From the NCBI RefSeq assembly GCF_003951315.1, contig NZ_QLJH01000011.1, positions 62,001 to 126,000 of the forward strand: a DNA stretch of 64,000 nucleotides, read 5' to 3'. Below are positions 33,578 to 41,828 of this stretch, in pieces. A program made the translations under genes and the position numbers. Within the stretch, counting starts at the first letter, position 1. Each line of letters opens with the position of its first letter. Below the pieces are notes generated by a model. That model was not told the origin of the DNA. It was given only the letters and a program-made list of their open reading frames with translations, and did no database searches. Origin of the DNA: Sphingomonas sp. S-NIH.Pt15_0812. GTDB taxonomy: Bacteria; Pseudomonadota; Alphaproteobacteria; Sphingomonadales; Sphingomonadaceae.

Positions 33578-34384
33578 ATGGCCATCCGGCTGCTCGTATC
33601 CGATGTCGATGGAACGCTGGTCGATCCGCAGAAGCAACTGACCGATGGGGTGATCGCCGCCGTCGGTCGGTTGCGAGCGGCGGGGGTGGGGTTCACCATC
33701 ATCTCCGCACGACCGCGCTCCGGCCTGATGCCGATCGCGGACGCCCTGTCGCTCGACGAGCCGATCGGCGCGTTCAACGGCGGCATCGTCTTCCGCCGCT
33801 CGGGCGAGGTGATGGCGCATCACCGCGTCGCCGGCGACGTGGCGCGCGGCATCTGGGCGGTGATCGGCGATGCGCCGGTCGATCGCTGGGTCTTCGCCGA
33901 CGATCGCTGGTATGCCTCGACCGATCAGGGCGTGCATGTCGAGCATGAACGTCGCGCCTCGGCGCAGGAGCCGGTGGTCACGCAGGATTTCGACGCGCTG
34001 CTCGACCGCGCCGACAAGATCACCTTCGTCAGCGACGACGAGCCGTTGTTGCGGTCGCTGACCGCGCGGGTCGCGCCCGAATATGGTGCTCGTGCGACCG
34101 TGGTGCAGAGCCAGACCTATTATCTCGACATCACCGCGCTGGAAGCGAACAAGGGCGCCGGCATCACCCAGCTGGCCGAGGCGTTCGGCGTGACGCTGGC
34201 AGAGACGGCGGCGATCGGCGACCAGGCCAACGACCTGGCGATGCTGGAGAAAGCCGGGCTCGCCATCGTCATGGGCAATGCGCCCGACGCGGTGAAGGCG
34301 AAGGCCGACAAGGTCAGCCTGGGCAACGACCGCGACGGCGTCGCCCATGCGATCGATCACTTCATACTCGAAAAAGGGCAATAA
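33578..34384 (+). CDS. HAD-superfamily (Cof-type, IIB) sugar-phosphate phosphatase (268 aa)
   Basis: Cytosolic phosphatase of the Cof subfamily. Motif I is VSDVDGTLVDPQ (nucleophile Asp), motif II the IISARP segment, and motif IV GDQANDLAMLEKAG with the Mg-binding acid pair. A type-IIB cap domain fills residues 80-190. Cof-type enzymes dephosphorylate various sugar phosphates; placement between gnd and a second HAD gene suggests a sugar-phosphate role here. It starts 50 bases after gnd and ends three bases before the next gene. Confidence 0.88.
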   Translation: MAIRLLVSDVDGTLVDPQKQLTDGVIAAVGRLRAAGVGFTIISARPRSGLMPIADALSLDEPIGAFNGGIVFRRSGEVMAHHRVAGDVARGIWAVIGDAPVDRWVFADDRWYASTDQGVHVEHERRASAQEPVVTQDFDALLDRADKITFVSDDEPLLRSLTARVAPEYGARATVVQSQTYYLDITALEANKGAGITQLAEAFGVTLAETAAIGDQANDLAMLEKAGLAIVMGNAPDAVKAKADKVSLGNDRDGVAHAIDHFILEKGQ

Positions 34385-34387
34385 TCG

Positions 34388-35134
34388 ATGAAGCAACTGG
34401 TCGCCTTCGACCTGGACGGCACGCTGGCCGAGAGCAAGCAGCCGCTGAAGGACAGCATGGGCGAGGCGCTGGCCGACCTGCTGACGGTCGCCCATGTCGC
34501 GGTCATCTCGGGCGGCGACTGGCCGCAGTTCGACAAGCAGGTCGCCAGCCGCCTGCCCGAACGCGCCGACCGGTCGAAGCTGTGGCTGATGCCGACCACG
34601 GGCACCAAGCTCTACACCTATGCCGATGGCCGTTGGAACACCGTCTACGCGGAGCTTTTCTCGGACGAGCAGAAGGCGGCGATCATCGAGGCCTTCCACG
34701 CCTCGCTGGAGGCGACCGGCTTCGTTCCCGAACAGACCTGGGGCGAGCGGATCGAGGATCGCGGCAGCCAGATCACCTTCTCCGCGCTGGGCCAGCAGGC
34801 GCCGCTGGATGCCAAGGAGCATTGGGACCCCGACTTCGCCAAGCGCAAGGTGATCCAGGCCGATCTGCGCCAGCGCCTGCCGGATCTGTCGATCAACATG
34901 GGCGGTGCGACCTCGATCGACATCACGCAGAAGGGCGTCGACAAGGCCTATGGCCTGAAGCGGCTCCGCGACGAAAGCGGCATCCCGCTCGACGCGATGA
35001 TGTTCATCGGCGATGCGATCTTCCCCGGCGGCAATGACTATCCGGCCAAGGAACTGGGCCTCGACACGGTCAAGGTCCGCGACCCCGATGAAACGCTGAG
35101 CGTGATCGCCGCGATCGTCGCCTGCCAGAAGTGA
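34388..35134 (+). CDS. HAD-IIB protein resembling eukaryotic-type phosphomannomutase (248 aa)
   Basis: Member of HAD-IIB with motif I FDLDGTLAESKQPL at the N terminus, a lysine-bearing motif III and motif IV MFIGDAIFPGGNDYPAKELG. FDLDGTL carries the double Asp needed for phosphotransfer. Motif IV, DITQKGVDKAYGLKRL and the pattern NMGGATSIDI fit the PMM-like branch seen in eukaryotes and some bacteria, where the enzyme interconverts mannose-6- and mannose-1-phosphate for glycans. A plain phosphatase cannot be ruled out. It starts three bases after the Cof-like gene, so the two are one transcript. Confidence 0.85.
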   Translation: MKQLVAFDLDGTLAESKQPLKDSMGEALADLLTVAHVAVISGGDWPQFDKQVASRLPERADRSKLWLMPTTGTKLYTYADGRWNTVYAELFSDEQKAAIIEAFHASLEATGFVPEQTWGERIEDRGSQITFSALGQQAPLDAKEHWDPDFAKRKVIQADLRQRLPDLSINMGGATSIDITQKGVDKAYGLKRLRDESGIPLDAMMFIGDAIFPGGNDYPAKELGLDTVKVRDPDETLSVIAAIVACQK

Positions 35135-35158
35135 CGGGTTGATATAGATAAAAGCGGA

Positions 35159-35193
35159 GGGGAGGCGACGGCGCTACACGCCTTCGCCTCCCC
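35159..35193. terminator. Strong hairpin between HAD gene and sensor kinase
   Basis: GGGGAGGCGA/TCGCCTCCCC (35159-35168 with 35184-35193) plus an inner GGCG/CGCC (35170-35173 with 35179-35182) around a five-base loop, one C/T mismatch. It lies 24 bases after the HAD stop. There is no T-run on plus; on minus TTTT comes four bases beyond. It may end the gnd transcript, and its arm comes within nine bases of the kinase start. Confidence 0.5.
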
Positions 35194-35201
35194 CAGGCCT
35201 T

Positions 35202-37739
35202 GTGAGTGTGCACAATCGTCGATCGCCCGTGTCCATGAATGCCGATCCAGCCCGTCGCGTGCTGCCCGCGGAACAGTATCATGCGCTGTTCGACACCATC
35301 GATGCCGGCTTCTGCATCGTCGAGATGCTGTTCGACGGCGGTCGTGCGCACGACTATCGCTTCCTGGAAGTGAACGCCGCCTACGAGCGGCAGACCGGGC
35401 TGCGCGATCCGCTCGGTCGGACCGCGCGTGAGTTGGTGCCGGGGTTGGAGGATGTCTGGTTCGACATTTATGGCCGTGTCGCGACCACTCGGGAGCCGAC
35501 GCGCTTCGACAATGGCTCCGATGCGATGGGCCGCTGGTTCGAGGTCCATGCCTTCCCGGTCGGCGAGCCGGAGCGGAACCTGGTCGGCATCCTGTTCACC
35601 GACGTCACCGAACGCCACCTGAGCGAACGGGCCCTGCGCGAGAGCGAGGAGCGGCTGGAACAGGCGCTGTCGGCTGGCGGGGGCATCGGCACCTGGGACT
35701 GGGACGTACCCAACGACCGCGTCTATGCCGATGAACGCTTCGCCACCTTGTACGGCGTCGACCCGGACATGGCGCGCGCCGGGGCGGCGGTCGGTGAATT
35801 CTTCCTCGGCATCCATCCGCACGACCGGCCGCGCGTCGAGGCGGAGATCGCCGAGGCGCTGGCCAAGGGAGGTGCCTTTGTCAGCCAATATCGTCTGGTG
35901 CAGGCGGATGGTTCGATCCGCTGGGCGGCGGCGCAGGGACAATGCCGGCTGGGGATCGACGGCCGGCCGCAACGCTTCCCCGGTGTCACCTTCGACATCA
36001 CCCAGTCCAAACATTATGCCATCCGTCAGGCGGCGCTGCTCACCTTGGGCGACCAGATCCGCGACCTGTCCGAACCGGCGCGGATCGCCGCCTGTGGCGC
36101 GGAGGTGCTGGCGAAGACTCTGGACGTCAGCCGCGCCGGCTATGGCATCATCGATACCTTGGCCGAGACGATCCTGATCGAGGAGGACTGGAACGCCGAA
36201 GGCGTCCGCAGCATCGCCGGCACGCTGCGCTTCCGCGATTTCGGCAGCTATATCGACGATCTGAAGCGCGGCGACACGGCGATCGTCCATGACGCACGGA
36301 CCGATCCGCGCACCCGCGACGCCGCTCCGGCGCTGGCCGCGATCCAGGCGACCAGCTTCGTCAACATGCCGATCGTCGAGCAGGGGCGGTTCGTCGCGCT
36401 GTTCTTCGCCAACCATGCCGAACCGCGCCACTGGAGCGAGGACGATCTCGGGCTGATGCGCGACATCGCCGAGCGTGTCCGCCTCGCCACCGAACGCGCC
36501 CGTGCCGAGGCGGAGCGTGCGCGGTTGACCGAAACGCTGGAGGAGCAGGTCGCCGAGCGCACGCGCGAGCTGATGCAGGCGGAAGAGGCGCTGCGCCAGA
36601 GTCAGAAGATGGAGGCGGTCGGGCAGCTGACGGGCGGGCTGGCGCATGACTTCAACAATCTGCTGACCGGCATCATCGGCAGCCTGGAGATGCTGTCGAT
36701 CCGCATCGCGCAGGGCCGGATGGCCGATGTCGACCGCTATTCGCTGGCGGCGCAGGGCGCGGCGAAGCGGGCGGCGGCACTGACCCATCGGCTGCTGGCC
36801 TTTTCCCGCCGCCAGACGCTCGACCCGAAGCCGACCGACATCAACCGCCTGATCTCGGGCATGGAGGAACTGGTCCGCCGCACCGTCGGCCCCGCGATCG
36901 AGGTGGAGGCGGTGACGGCGGCGGGGCTGTGGCCGACCCTGGTCGACCCCAACCAGCTTGAGAATGCCCTGCTCAACCTGTGCATCAACGCGCGCGACGC
37001 GATGCCCGACGGTGGCCGGCTGACAATCGAAACCGGCAATCGCTGGCTCGACACGCGCACCGCCCGGGAACGGGACATGGAGCCGGGCCAATATGTCTCG
37101 CTCTGCGTATCGGACACCGGCACCGGCATGACGCCGGAGGTGATCGCCAAGGCGTTCGACCCCTTCTTCACCACCAAGCCGCTGGGCGTCGGCACGGGCT
37201 TGGGCCTGTCGATGATCTATGGCTTTGCTCGCCAGTCCGGCGGGCAGGTGCGGATCTATTCGGAGATCGGCGAGGGATCGATGGTCTGCATCTACCTGCC
37301 CCGCCATTTCGGCACGGCGGAGACGGTGGCCGACATGCCCGACCTGACCGAGGCGCCCCGCGCGGCGGCGGGCGAGACGGTGCTGGTGGTCGATGACGAG
37401 CCGACCGTGCGGATGCTGGTGATCGAGGTGCTGGAGGAACTGGGCTATGCCGCGATCGAGGCGGCGGACGGCGCGGCGGGCCTGAAGATTCTGCGCTCCA
37501 ACCAGCGCATCGACCTGCTGGTGTCCGATGTCGGTCTGCCCGGCGGGATGAACGGCCGCCAGATGGCCGATGCGGGCCGGGAGGGGCGGCCCGATCTGAA
37601 GGTGCTGTTCATCACCGGCTATGCGGAAAATGCGGTGATCGGCAACGGCCAACTCGATGCCGGGATGCATGTCATGACCAAGCCCTTCGCCATGGAGGCG
37701 CTGGCCGCTCGCATCCGCGAACTGATCGAGCGGCCCTGA
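35202..37739 (+). CDS. PAS-PAS-GAF hybrid histidine kinase with C-terminal receiver (845 aa)
   Basis: Cytosolic sensor kinase; no membrane helix is visible. Order: PAS 1 (about 25-140), PAS 2 (145-270, ending FPGVTFDITQSK), GAF (285-430), a coiled-coil linker, HisKA with phospho-acceptor H482 in GGLAHDFNNLLTGIIGSLEM, HATPase with N, G1 (VSDTGTGM) and G2 (GVGTGLGLS) boxes, and a receiver with phospho-acceptor D776 in LLVSDVGLPGG. There is no HPt domain, so a phosphorelay would need a separate HPt such as that at 57149-57568; this is speculation. The start is uncertain between GTG 35202 (AGG five bases upstream) and ATG 35235. The stimulus is unknown. Confidence 0.9.
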   Translation: MSVHNRRSPVSMNADPARRVLPAEQYHALFDTIDAGFCIVEMLFDGGRAHDYRFLEVNAAYERQTGLRDPLGRTARELVPGLEDVWFDIYGRVATTREPTRFDNGSDAMGRWFEVHAFPVGEPERNLVGILFTDVTERHLSERALRESEERLEQALSAGGGIGTWDWDVPNDRVYADERFATLYGVDPDMARAGAAVGEFFLGIHPHDRPRVEAEIAEALAKGGAFVSQYRLVQADGSIRWAAAQGQCRLGIDGRPQRFPGVTFDITQSKHYAIRQAALLTLGDQIRDLSEPARIAACGAEVLAKTLDVSRAGYGIIDTLAETILIEEDWNAEGVRSIAGTLRFRDFGSYIDDLKRGDTAIVHDARTDPRTRDAAPALAAIQATSFVNMPIVEQGRFVALFFANHAEPRHWSEDDLGLMRDIAERVRLATERARAEAERARLTETLEEQVAERTRELMQAEEALRQSQKMEAVGQLTGGLAHDFNNLLTGIIGSLEMLSIRIAQGRMADVDRYSLAAQGAAKRAAALTHRLLAFSRRQTLDPKPTDINRLISGMEELVRRTVGPAIEVEAVTAAGLWPTLVDPNQLENALLNLCINARDAMPDGGRLTIETGNRWLDTRTARERDMEPGQYVSLCVSDTGTGMTPEVIAKAFDPFFTTKPLGVGTGLGLSMIYGFARQSGGQVRIYSEIGEGSMVCIYLPRHFGTAETVADMPDLTEAPRAAAGETVLVVDDEPTVRMLVIEVLEELGYAAIEAADGAAGLKILRSNQRIDLLVSDVGLPGGMNGRQMADAGREGRPDLKVLFITGYAENAVIGNGQLDAGMHVMTKPFAMEALAARIRELIERP

Positions 37740-37748
37740 ACGGCCGAC

Positions 37749-38117
37749 TTACTCGACGGTGAAGGCGTATTGGCCCGTCGCATGGTCGCCCTTGCCCGAC
37801 AGGACGTGCCATTCGACGCGGTAGGTGCCGGGCGTCAGCGGCTTGGCCATCGTCACCGTCAGGCCGTTGCCGGTCGGCGTGACGCTCGCCCGGGTGCCGG
37901 CGACCGGCATCGGCGCATGGGCGACGCCGTCCATGCCCGTCATCGCCACGCTGGCCGTCGACATGCGCGGCATCACCCGCTCGCTGAAGCGCAGGTCGAT
38001 CCGGCTCGGCGTGGCGACCTTGGCGTCGGCGGCGGGGGTGGCGGAGACGAGGGTCGGCTCGGCCAGCGCCGGGGTCGTGACGAGGGCGGCGGCGAGCAGC
38101 AGCGGCAGGTGGATCAT
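37749..38117 (-). CDS. copC: CopC-domain periplasmic protein (122 aa)
   Basis: Periplasmic copper-resistance-type protein, signal peptide MIHLPLLLAAALVTTPALA. The Ig-like CopC core shows STPAADA-like turns, LRFSERVMPRMS, and the C-terminal W-x-V-x-S-x-x-G-D-H pattern (WHVLSGKGDHATGQYAFTV) with the Asp/His Cu(II) ligands. The mature protein begins EPTLVS, so the usual N-terminal His1 ligand is missing. A Met-rich stretch (MPRMSTASVAMTGM) could bind Cu(I). No CopD follows. It is last in a run behind the DUF1624 gene (16-base gap). Confidence 0.85.
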   Translation of the reverse strand: MIHLPLLLAAALVTTPALAEPTLVSATPAADAKVATPSRIDLRFSERVMPRMSTASVAMTGMDGVAHAPMPVAGTRASVTPTGNGLTVTMAKPLTPGTYRVEWHVLSGKGDHATGQYAFTVE

Positions 38118-38133
38118 GAGGATTTTCTCCGGA

Positions 38134-39273
38134 TCAAAAATATTTAAGCCAAGTGAGGTCCGGCCGCCGCCGCTTCAACCCTGCGAACCAGCGGGTCGGC
38201 GGGTAGAGCAGGACGATCAGGATGGCCGCCAGCAGCCAGACCGAGGCGAGCGCGTGGAAGCCATAGACCTTGCCCTGATTGGCTCCCCAGATCGCCAGCG
38301 CTCCCAGATAGAGGAGGCGCAGCACATAGAGGTGGAGCAGGTAGAAGCCCATCGGTGCGCCGCCCAGCACGGTCAGGCGTCGGACGATCGGGCCGTCCCA
38401 GCGTTCGAACGCGGCGAGCAGCCACGCGCCGATCCCCAGGGTCGGCAGCAGGTAGAGGAGGGACGGCGGGTATTTGGTGAGCGCCATCATGCTCATGGCG
38501 GTCCGCAGCGGCGATTCCGGCACGACGAACCAAGGGGCGTCGCCATAGAGGTTGACCGCGCGAAGGGTCACGAAGCCCAGCAGCAGGCCGGCGCCCCACC
38601 GGACCAGCCGCCGCCGGCGCAAGGCGGCCTCATCCGCGAACCAGGGGCCGATCGCATAGCCGAGCGCGATGACCCCGATCCAGGGCAATACCGGATAGGA
38701 GGTCTTCACGGTCAGCGCGCCGATCTGCAACGCCTCGCGATGGTGTAGCAGCGCCCAGGGGATGTGGAACGGATTGCCGGGCGGGACGGTGATGGGATCG
38801 AGCAGGTTATGGCCCAGCACGATCGCTGCGCCGACCGCGATCACGCCGGCACGCGGCAGGTGGATCAGCGCGGCGAGCGCGACCATGCTGACTCCGATCG
38901 CCCAGATCACCTGGAGCCACAGGGTCTGGGGCGGCAGGCGCGGGTCCCAGGCGAAGCCGACCAGCGTCACCTCCAGCAGCATCAGGAACAGACCGCGCTT
39001 GAGCAGGAAGGCGGAGGTGGCGGCGCGTCCGCGCGTCCGGCCATAGAGCCAGGCGGACAGGCCGGTCAGCGCGATGAACACCGGCGCGCAGATCGAACTG
39101 AGCAGCCGCGTCGCGAAATAGGCGGGAGCGATCAGCCGCGCGTCGACCGGATCGCCAACGGCCATGTGCGTGTAGAAGGTGTCGCGGACATGATCGAGCA
39201 GCATCACGACCATCACCAGACCGCGCAGCGCGTCGATGCTCGACAGGCGGCGGGTCGGGGCGGGGTCGATCAT
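38134..39273 (-). CDS. DUF1624/HGSNAT-type acyltransferase-like membrane protein (379 aa)
   Basis: Polytopic inner-membrane protein with about ten helices. The N-terminal block RRLSSIDALRGLVMVVMLLD with a following HVRDTFY and FIALTGLSAWLYGRTRG is the signature of the DUF1624 / heparan-alpha-glucosaminide N-acetyltransferase catalytic family. In that fold a membrane His near the start accepts acetyl from acetyl-CoA; here His appears in LLDHVRD. Substrate is unknown for bacterial members. It lies 74 bases after actP and 16 before copC on the same strand. The starting ATG at 39273 is preceded by GAGGAG. Confidence 0.85.
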   Translation of the reverse strand: MIDPAPTRRLSSIDALRGLVMVVMLLDHVRDTFYTHMAVGDPVDARLIAPAYFATRLLSSICAPVFIALTGLSAWLYGRTRGRAATSAFLLKRGLFLMLLEVTLVGFAWDPRLPPQTLWLQVIWAIGVSMVALAALIHLPRAGVIAVGAAIVLGHNLLDPITVPPGNPFHIPWALLHHREALQIGALTVKTSYPVLPWIGVIALGYAIGPWFADEAALRRRRLVRWGAGLLLGFVTLRAVNLYGDAPWFVVPESPLRTAMSMMALTKYPPSLLYLLPTLGIGAWLLAAFERWDGPIVRRLTVLGGAPMGFYLLHLYVLRLLYLGALAIWGANQGKVYGFHALASVWLLAAILIVLLYPPTRWFAGLKRRRPDLTWLKYF

Positions 39274-39347
39274 GAAATATTATCTCCTCGGCAGGTCGCG
39301 CCTCCTATCGTGAAAATCCTGTCATGCAAAGAAAGTTGATGGACGGA

Positions 39348-41045
39348 TCAGTGGCTGCTCGCCTGATCCGCCCCGATCCCGGTTTCGGCGCGGACCCGTT
39401 GCGCCTCATAGCCGGAGCGGTCGACGACCCCGCGCGCACTGCGATCGGTGATCGACACCAGCCAGATCGTCAGGAAGGCGAGCGGCATGGAGAAGATCGC
39501 CGGCGAGGAGTAGGGGAAGATCGGATCGGCATGGCCCAGCACCGCCACCCAGACGGCGGGGGACAGGATGGTCAGCACCAGCGCCAGGCCCAGTCCCAGG
39601 CACCCTCCCGCGACCAGGCCGCGCGTGGTCGCGCCGCGCCACAGCAGCGACAGCAGCAGCACCGGGAAATTGCCCGACGCCGCGACCGCGAAGGCCAGGC
39701 TGACCATGAACGCGACATTCTGCTTCTCAAACAGGATGCCGAGCGCGATCGCCGCGACGGCCAGGACCAGCACGGTCCGTCGCGACACGCGAAGCTCGGC
39801 GGCGCTGTCGGCCTGCCCCTTGCGGAACACGGTGGCATAAAGGTCGTGCGACACCGCTGATGCCCCCGACAGCGTCAGTCCGGCGACCACCGCCAGGATC
39901 GTCGCGAAGGCGACGGCCGAGATGAAGCCCAGGAACAGGTTGCCGCCGACCGCATGGGCCAGGTGGATCGCCGCCATGTTGCCGCCGCCGATCAACGCGC
40001 CGGCGCCGTCCAAATATTGCCGGTCGGTCGCGACCATCACGATCGCGCCGAAGCCGATGATGAAGGTCAGCAGGTAGAAATAGCCGATCCACCCCGTCGC
40101 CCACAGCACCGAGGTCCGGGCCGCGCCGGCATCGGGCACGGTGAAGAAGCGCATCAGGATATGCGGCAGGCCAGCGGTGCCGAACATCAGCGCCATGCCG
40201 AAGGACAGGGCGCTGACCGGGTCCTTGATGAAATTGCCCGGCCCCATGATCGACCGACCCGCCGCGGCAGCCGCCGGTGCGCTGTCCCCCGCACGCGCGG
40301 CGAGCATCGTCTTCACCGCCACCGCATCGGCGAACATCGCCTCCGGCGAGAAGCCGTAGCGGGCCAGCACCATCACCGCCATGAAGGTGGCGCTGCCGAG
40401 CAGCAGCACCGCCTTGATGATCTGGACCCAGGTCGTCGCGGTCATGCCGCCGAACAGCACGTAGAGCGTCATCAGCACGCCGACGATCACCACCGCATAT
40501 TCGTAGCGCAGGCCGAACAGCAGTTTGATGAGCTGGCCCGCGCCGACCATCTGCGCGATCAGGTAGAAGAGGACGACGACCAGCGTGCTGACCGCCGCGA
40601 AGCAGCGCACCGGCGTCTGCGCGAAGCGGAAGGAGGCGACGTCGGCGAAGGTGTAGCGACCCAGATTGCGCACCCGTTCCGCCATCAGGAACAGGATGAT
40701 CGGCCAGCCCACCAGGAAGCCGATCGAATAGATCAGCCCGTCATATCCGTCCTTGAAGATCTGCGCCGAGATGCCGAGGAAGGAGGCGGCGGACATGAAG
40801 TCGCCCGCGATCGCCAGCCCGTTCTGGAAGCCGGTGATGCCGCCGCCCGCCGTATAGAAGTCGGAGGCGGTGCGCGTCCGCCGCGCCGCCCAGCGCGTGA
40901 TCGCCAGGGTGAAGGCGGCGAAGGCGGCGAACATGGCGATCGCCGTCCAGTTGGTCGCCTGCTGCACCGTCTGCCCGGTCAGGGTGTCGGCACCGGCGAT
41001 GCCCGGCAGTCCGAGCGCCAGCACGGCAAGGATGGTTCGCTTCAC
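39348..41045 (-). CDS. actP: Cation/acetate symporter, sodium:solute symporter family (565 aa)
   Basis: Inner-membrane sodium-coupled importer of acetate and short monocarboxylates. A cleavable-looking N-terminal segment ([20 protein letters not shown]) is typical of ActP. About 13 helices follow, with [37 protein letters not shown] and [17 protein letters not shown] as family blocks. A long Ala-rich cytoplasmic/periplasmic loop (about 250-270) is normal. It overlaps the upstream DUF485 gene by four bases (ATGA), the usual yjcH-actP pairing, so the two are coupled. The acs gene is not nearby. Confidence 0.95.
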   Translation of the reverse strand: MKRTILAVLALGLPGIAGADTLTGQTVQQATNWTAIAMFAAFAAFTLAITRWAARRTRTASDFYTAGGGITGFQNGLAIAGDFMSAASFLGISAQIFKDGYDGLIYSIGFLVGWPIILFLMAERVRNLGRYTFADVASFRFAQTPVRCFAAVSTLVVVLFYLIAQMVGAGQLIKLLFGLRYEYAVVIVGVLMTLYVLFGGMTATTWVQIIKAVLLLGSATFMAVMVLARYGFSPEAMFADAVAVKTMLAARAGDSAPAAAAAGRSIMGPGNFIKDPVSALSFGMALMFGTAGLPHILMRFFTVPDAGAARTSVLWATGWIGYFYLLTFIIGFGAIVMVATDRQYLDGAGALIGGGNMAAIHLAHAVGGNLFLGFISAVAFATILAVVAGLTLSGASAVSHDLYATVFRKGQADSAAELRVSRRTVLVLAVAAIALGILFEKQNVAFMVSLAFAVAASGNFPVLLLSLLWRGATTRGLVAGGCLGLGLALVLTILSPAVWVAVLGHADPIFPYSSPAIFSMPLAFLTIWLVSITDRSARGVVDRSGYEAQRVRAETGIGADQASSH

Positions 41046-41356
41046 GCCTGATGATCCCGCACCAGCGCGGCGACCGCCGCGTCGAAGTCGCGATTGGCGC
41101 GATAGACATAGATGCCGGTCAGCGCGATCGCGAGCAGGATCAGGGAAAAGCCCAGCACGATCCCCAGCGAGGTGACCCCGCCGGGATGAATTGGGCGTGC
41201 CAGCAATGTCTTGTCGAAGGCGACGAGCAGGATGAAGCCAAAATAGGCGGCGAGCATCACGGCGGTCAGTGCAAGCGTGAACCGCCCGCGTCGTTGCAAC
41301 AGCGCGCCAAAACGCGGGTCGGCCGCGATCCGTGCCGCCCGATCGGTTTCCCCCAC
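41042..41356 (-). CDS. DUF485 membrane protein, ActP partner (104 aa)
   Basis: Small two-helix inner-membrane protein ([20 protein letters not shown] and [21 protein letters not shown]), the YjcH/DUF485 family that accompanies Act[19 protein letters not shown] just before the first helix is the family's conserved N-terminal block. The start is GTG at 41356, supported by GAGGAG six bases upstream; the longer frame to 41485 has no conserved sequence. Its stop overlaps the actP start. Its exact role with ActP is not known. Confidence 0.9.
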   Translation of the reverse strand: MGETDRAARIAADPRFGALLQRRGRFTLALTAVMLAAYFGFILLVAFDKTLLARPIHPGGVTSLGIVLGFSLILLAIALTGIYVYRANRDFDAAVAALVRDHQA

Positions 41357-41435
41357 ACCGCTCTCCTCATCCCGTCCCGACCGATGCTTCGGCTTGGTAG
41401 CGGGATCATGCGGAAAGCGGCGCGGGGCGCAAGGA

Positions 41436-41786
41436 TTATTCCGCTTCGGACTGATTTGCCGCGTCGGGCAGCGGCGGCGCTGCATCGTCGCCGCGCTTGG
41501 CGCGCGCGGTCATGCCGGTGGCGGAAGCATCGTCCAGCATCTGCTGGTCGACGCTGCGCTCCGGCGGCGGCGGCGGGGCAGGCTCCGCCTCGGCCATGTT
41601 GGTGTCCGGCTCGGCGATGTTGGCGACGGTCTCGGTCGGCTCGGGCGTCGGTTCCGCAACGGGTTCGTCGACATAATTCTCCGTTGGCGCCGGCTCGGGC
41701 TCTGAGCGCCAGCAGCCGGACAGGCCGAGGGCGAGAAGGCTCGCGGCCGCGATCGGCAGCGACAGGCGATGGATGGTCTTGCGCAT
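41436..41786 (-). CDS. Small Pro/Glu-rich lipoprotein, unknown (116 aa)
   Basis: Not recognised. It has a clear lipoprotein signal (MRKTIHRLSLPIAAASLLAL then LSGC, Cys25). The rest is disordered and rich in Pro, Glu and Ala (EPEPAPTEN, EPTPEPTET, APPPPPER), ending in an acidic tail. No domain can be seen. It lies between the L,D-transpeptidase (42 bases upstream) and DUF485 (79 bases downstream), all on the minus strand. The neighbouring transpeptidase suggests a cell-envelope role only by position. Confidence 0.72.
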   Translation of the reverse strand: MRKTIHRLSLPIAAASLLALGLSGCWRSEPEPAPTENYVDEPVAEPTPEPTETVANIAEPDTNMAEAEPAPPPPPERSVDQQMLDDASATGMTARAKRGDDAAPPLPDAANQSEAE

Positions 41787-41828
41787 GGAAACGGTCCTAC
41801 ACGGCAGGTCTATGGGTAGGCGAGCGAC

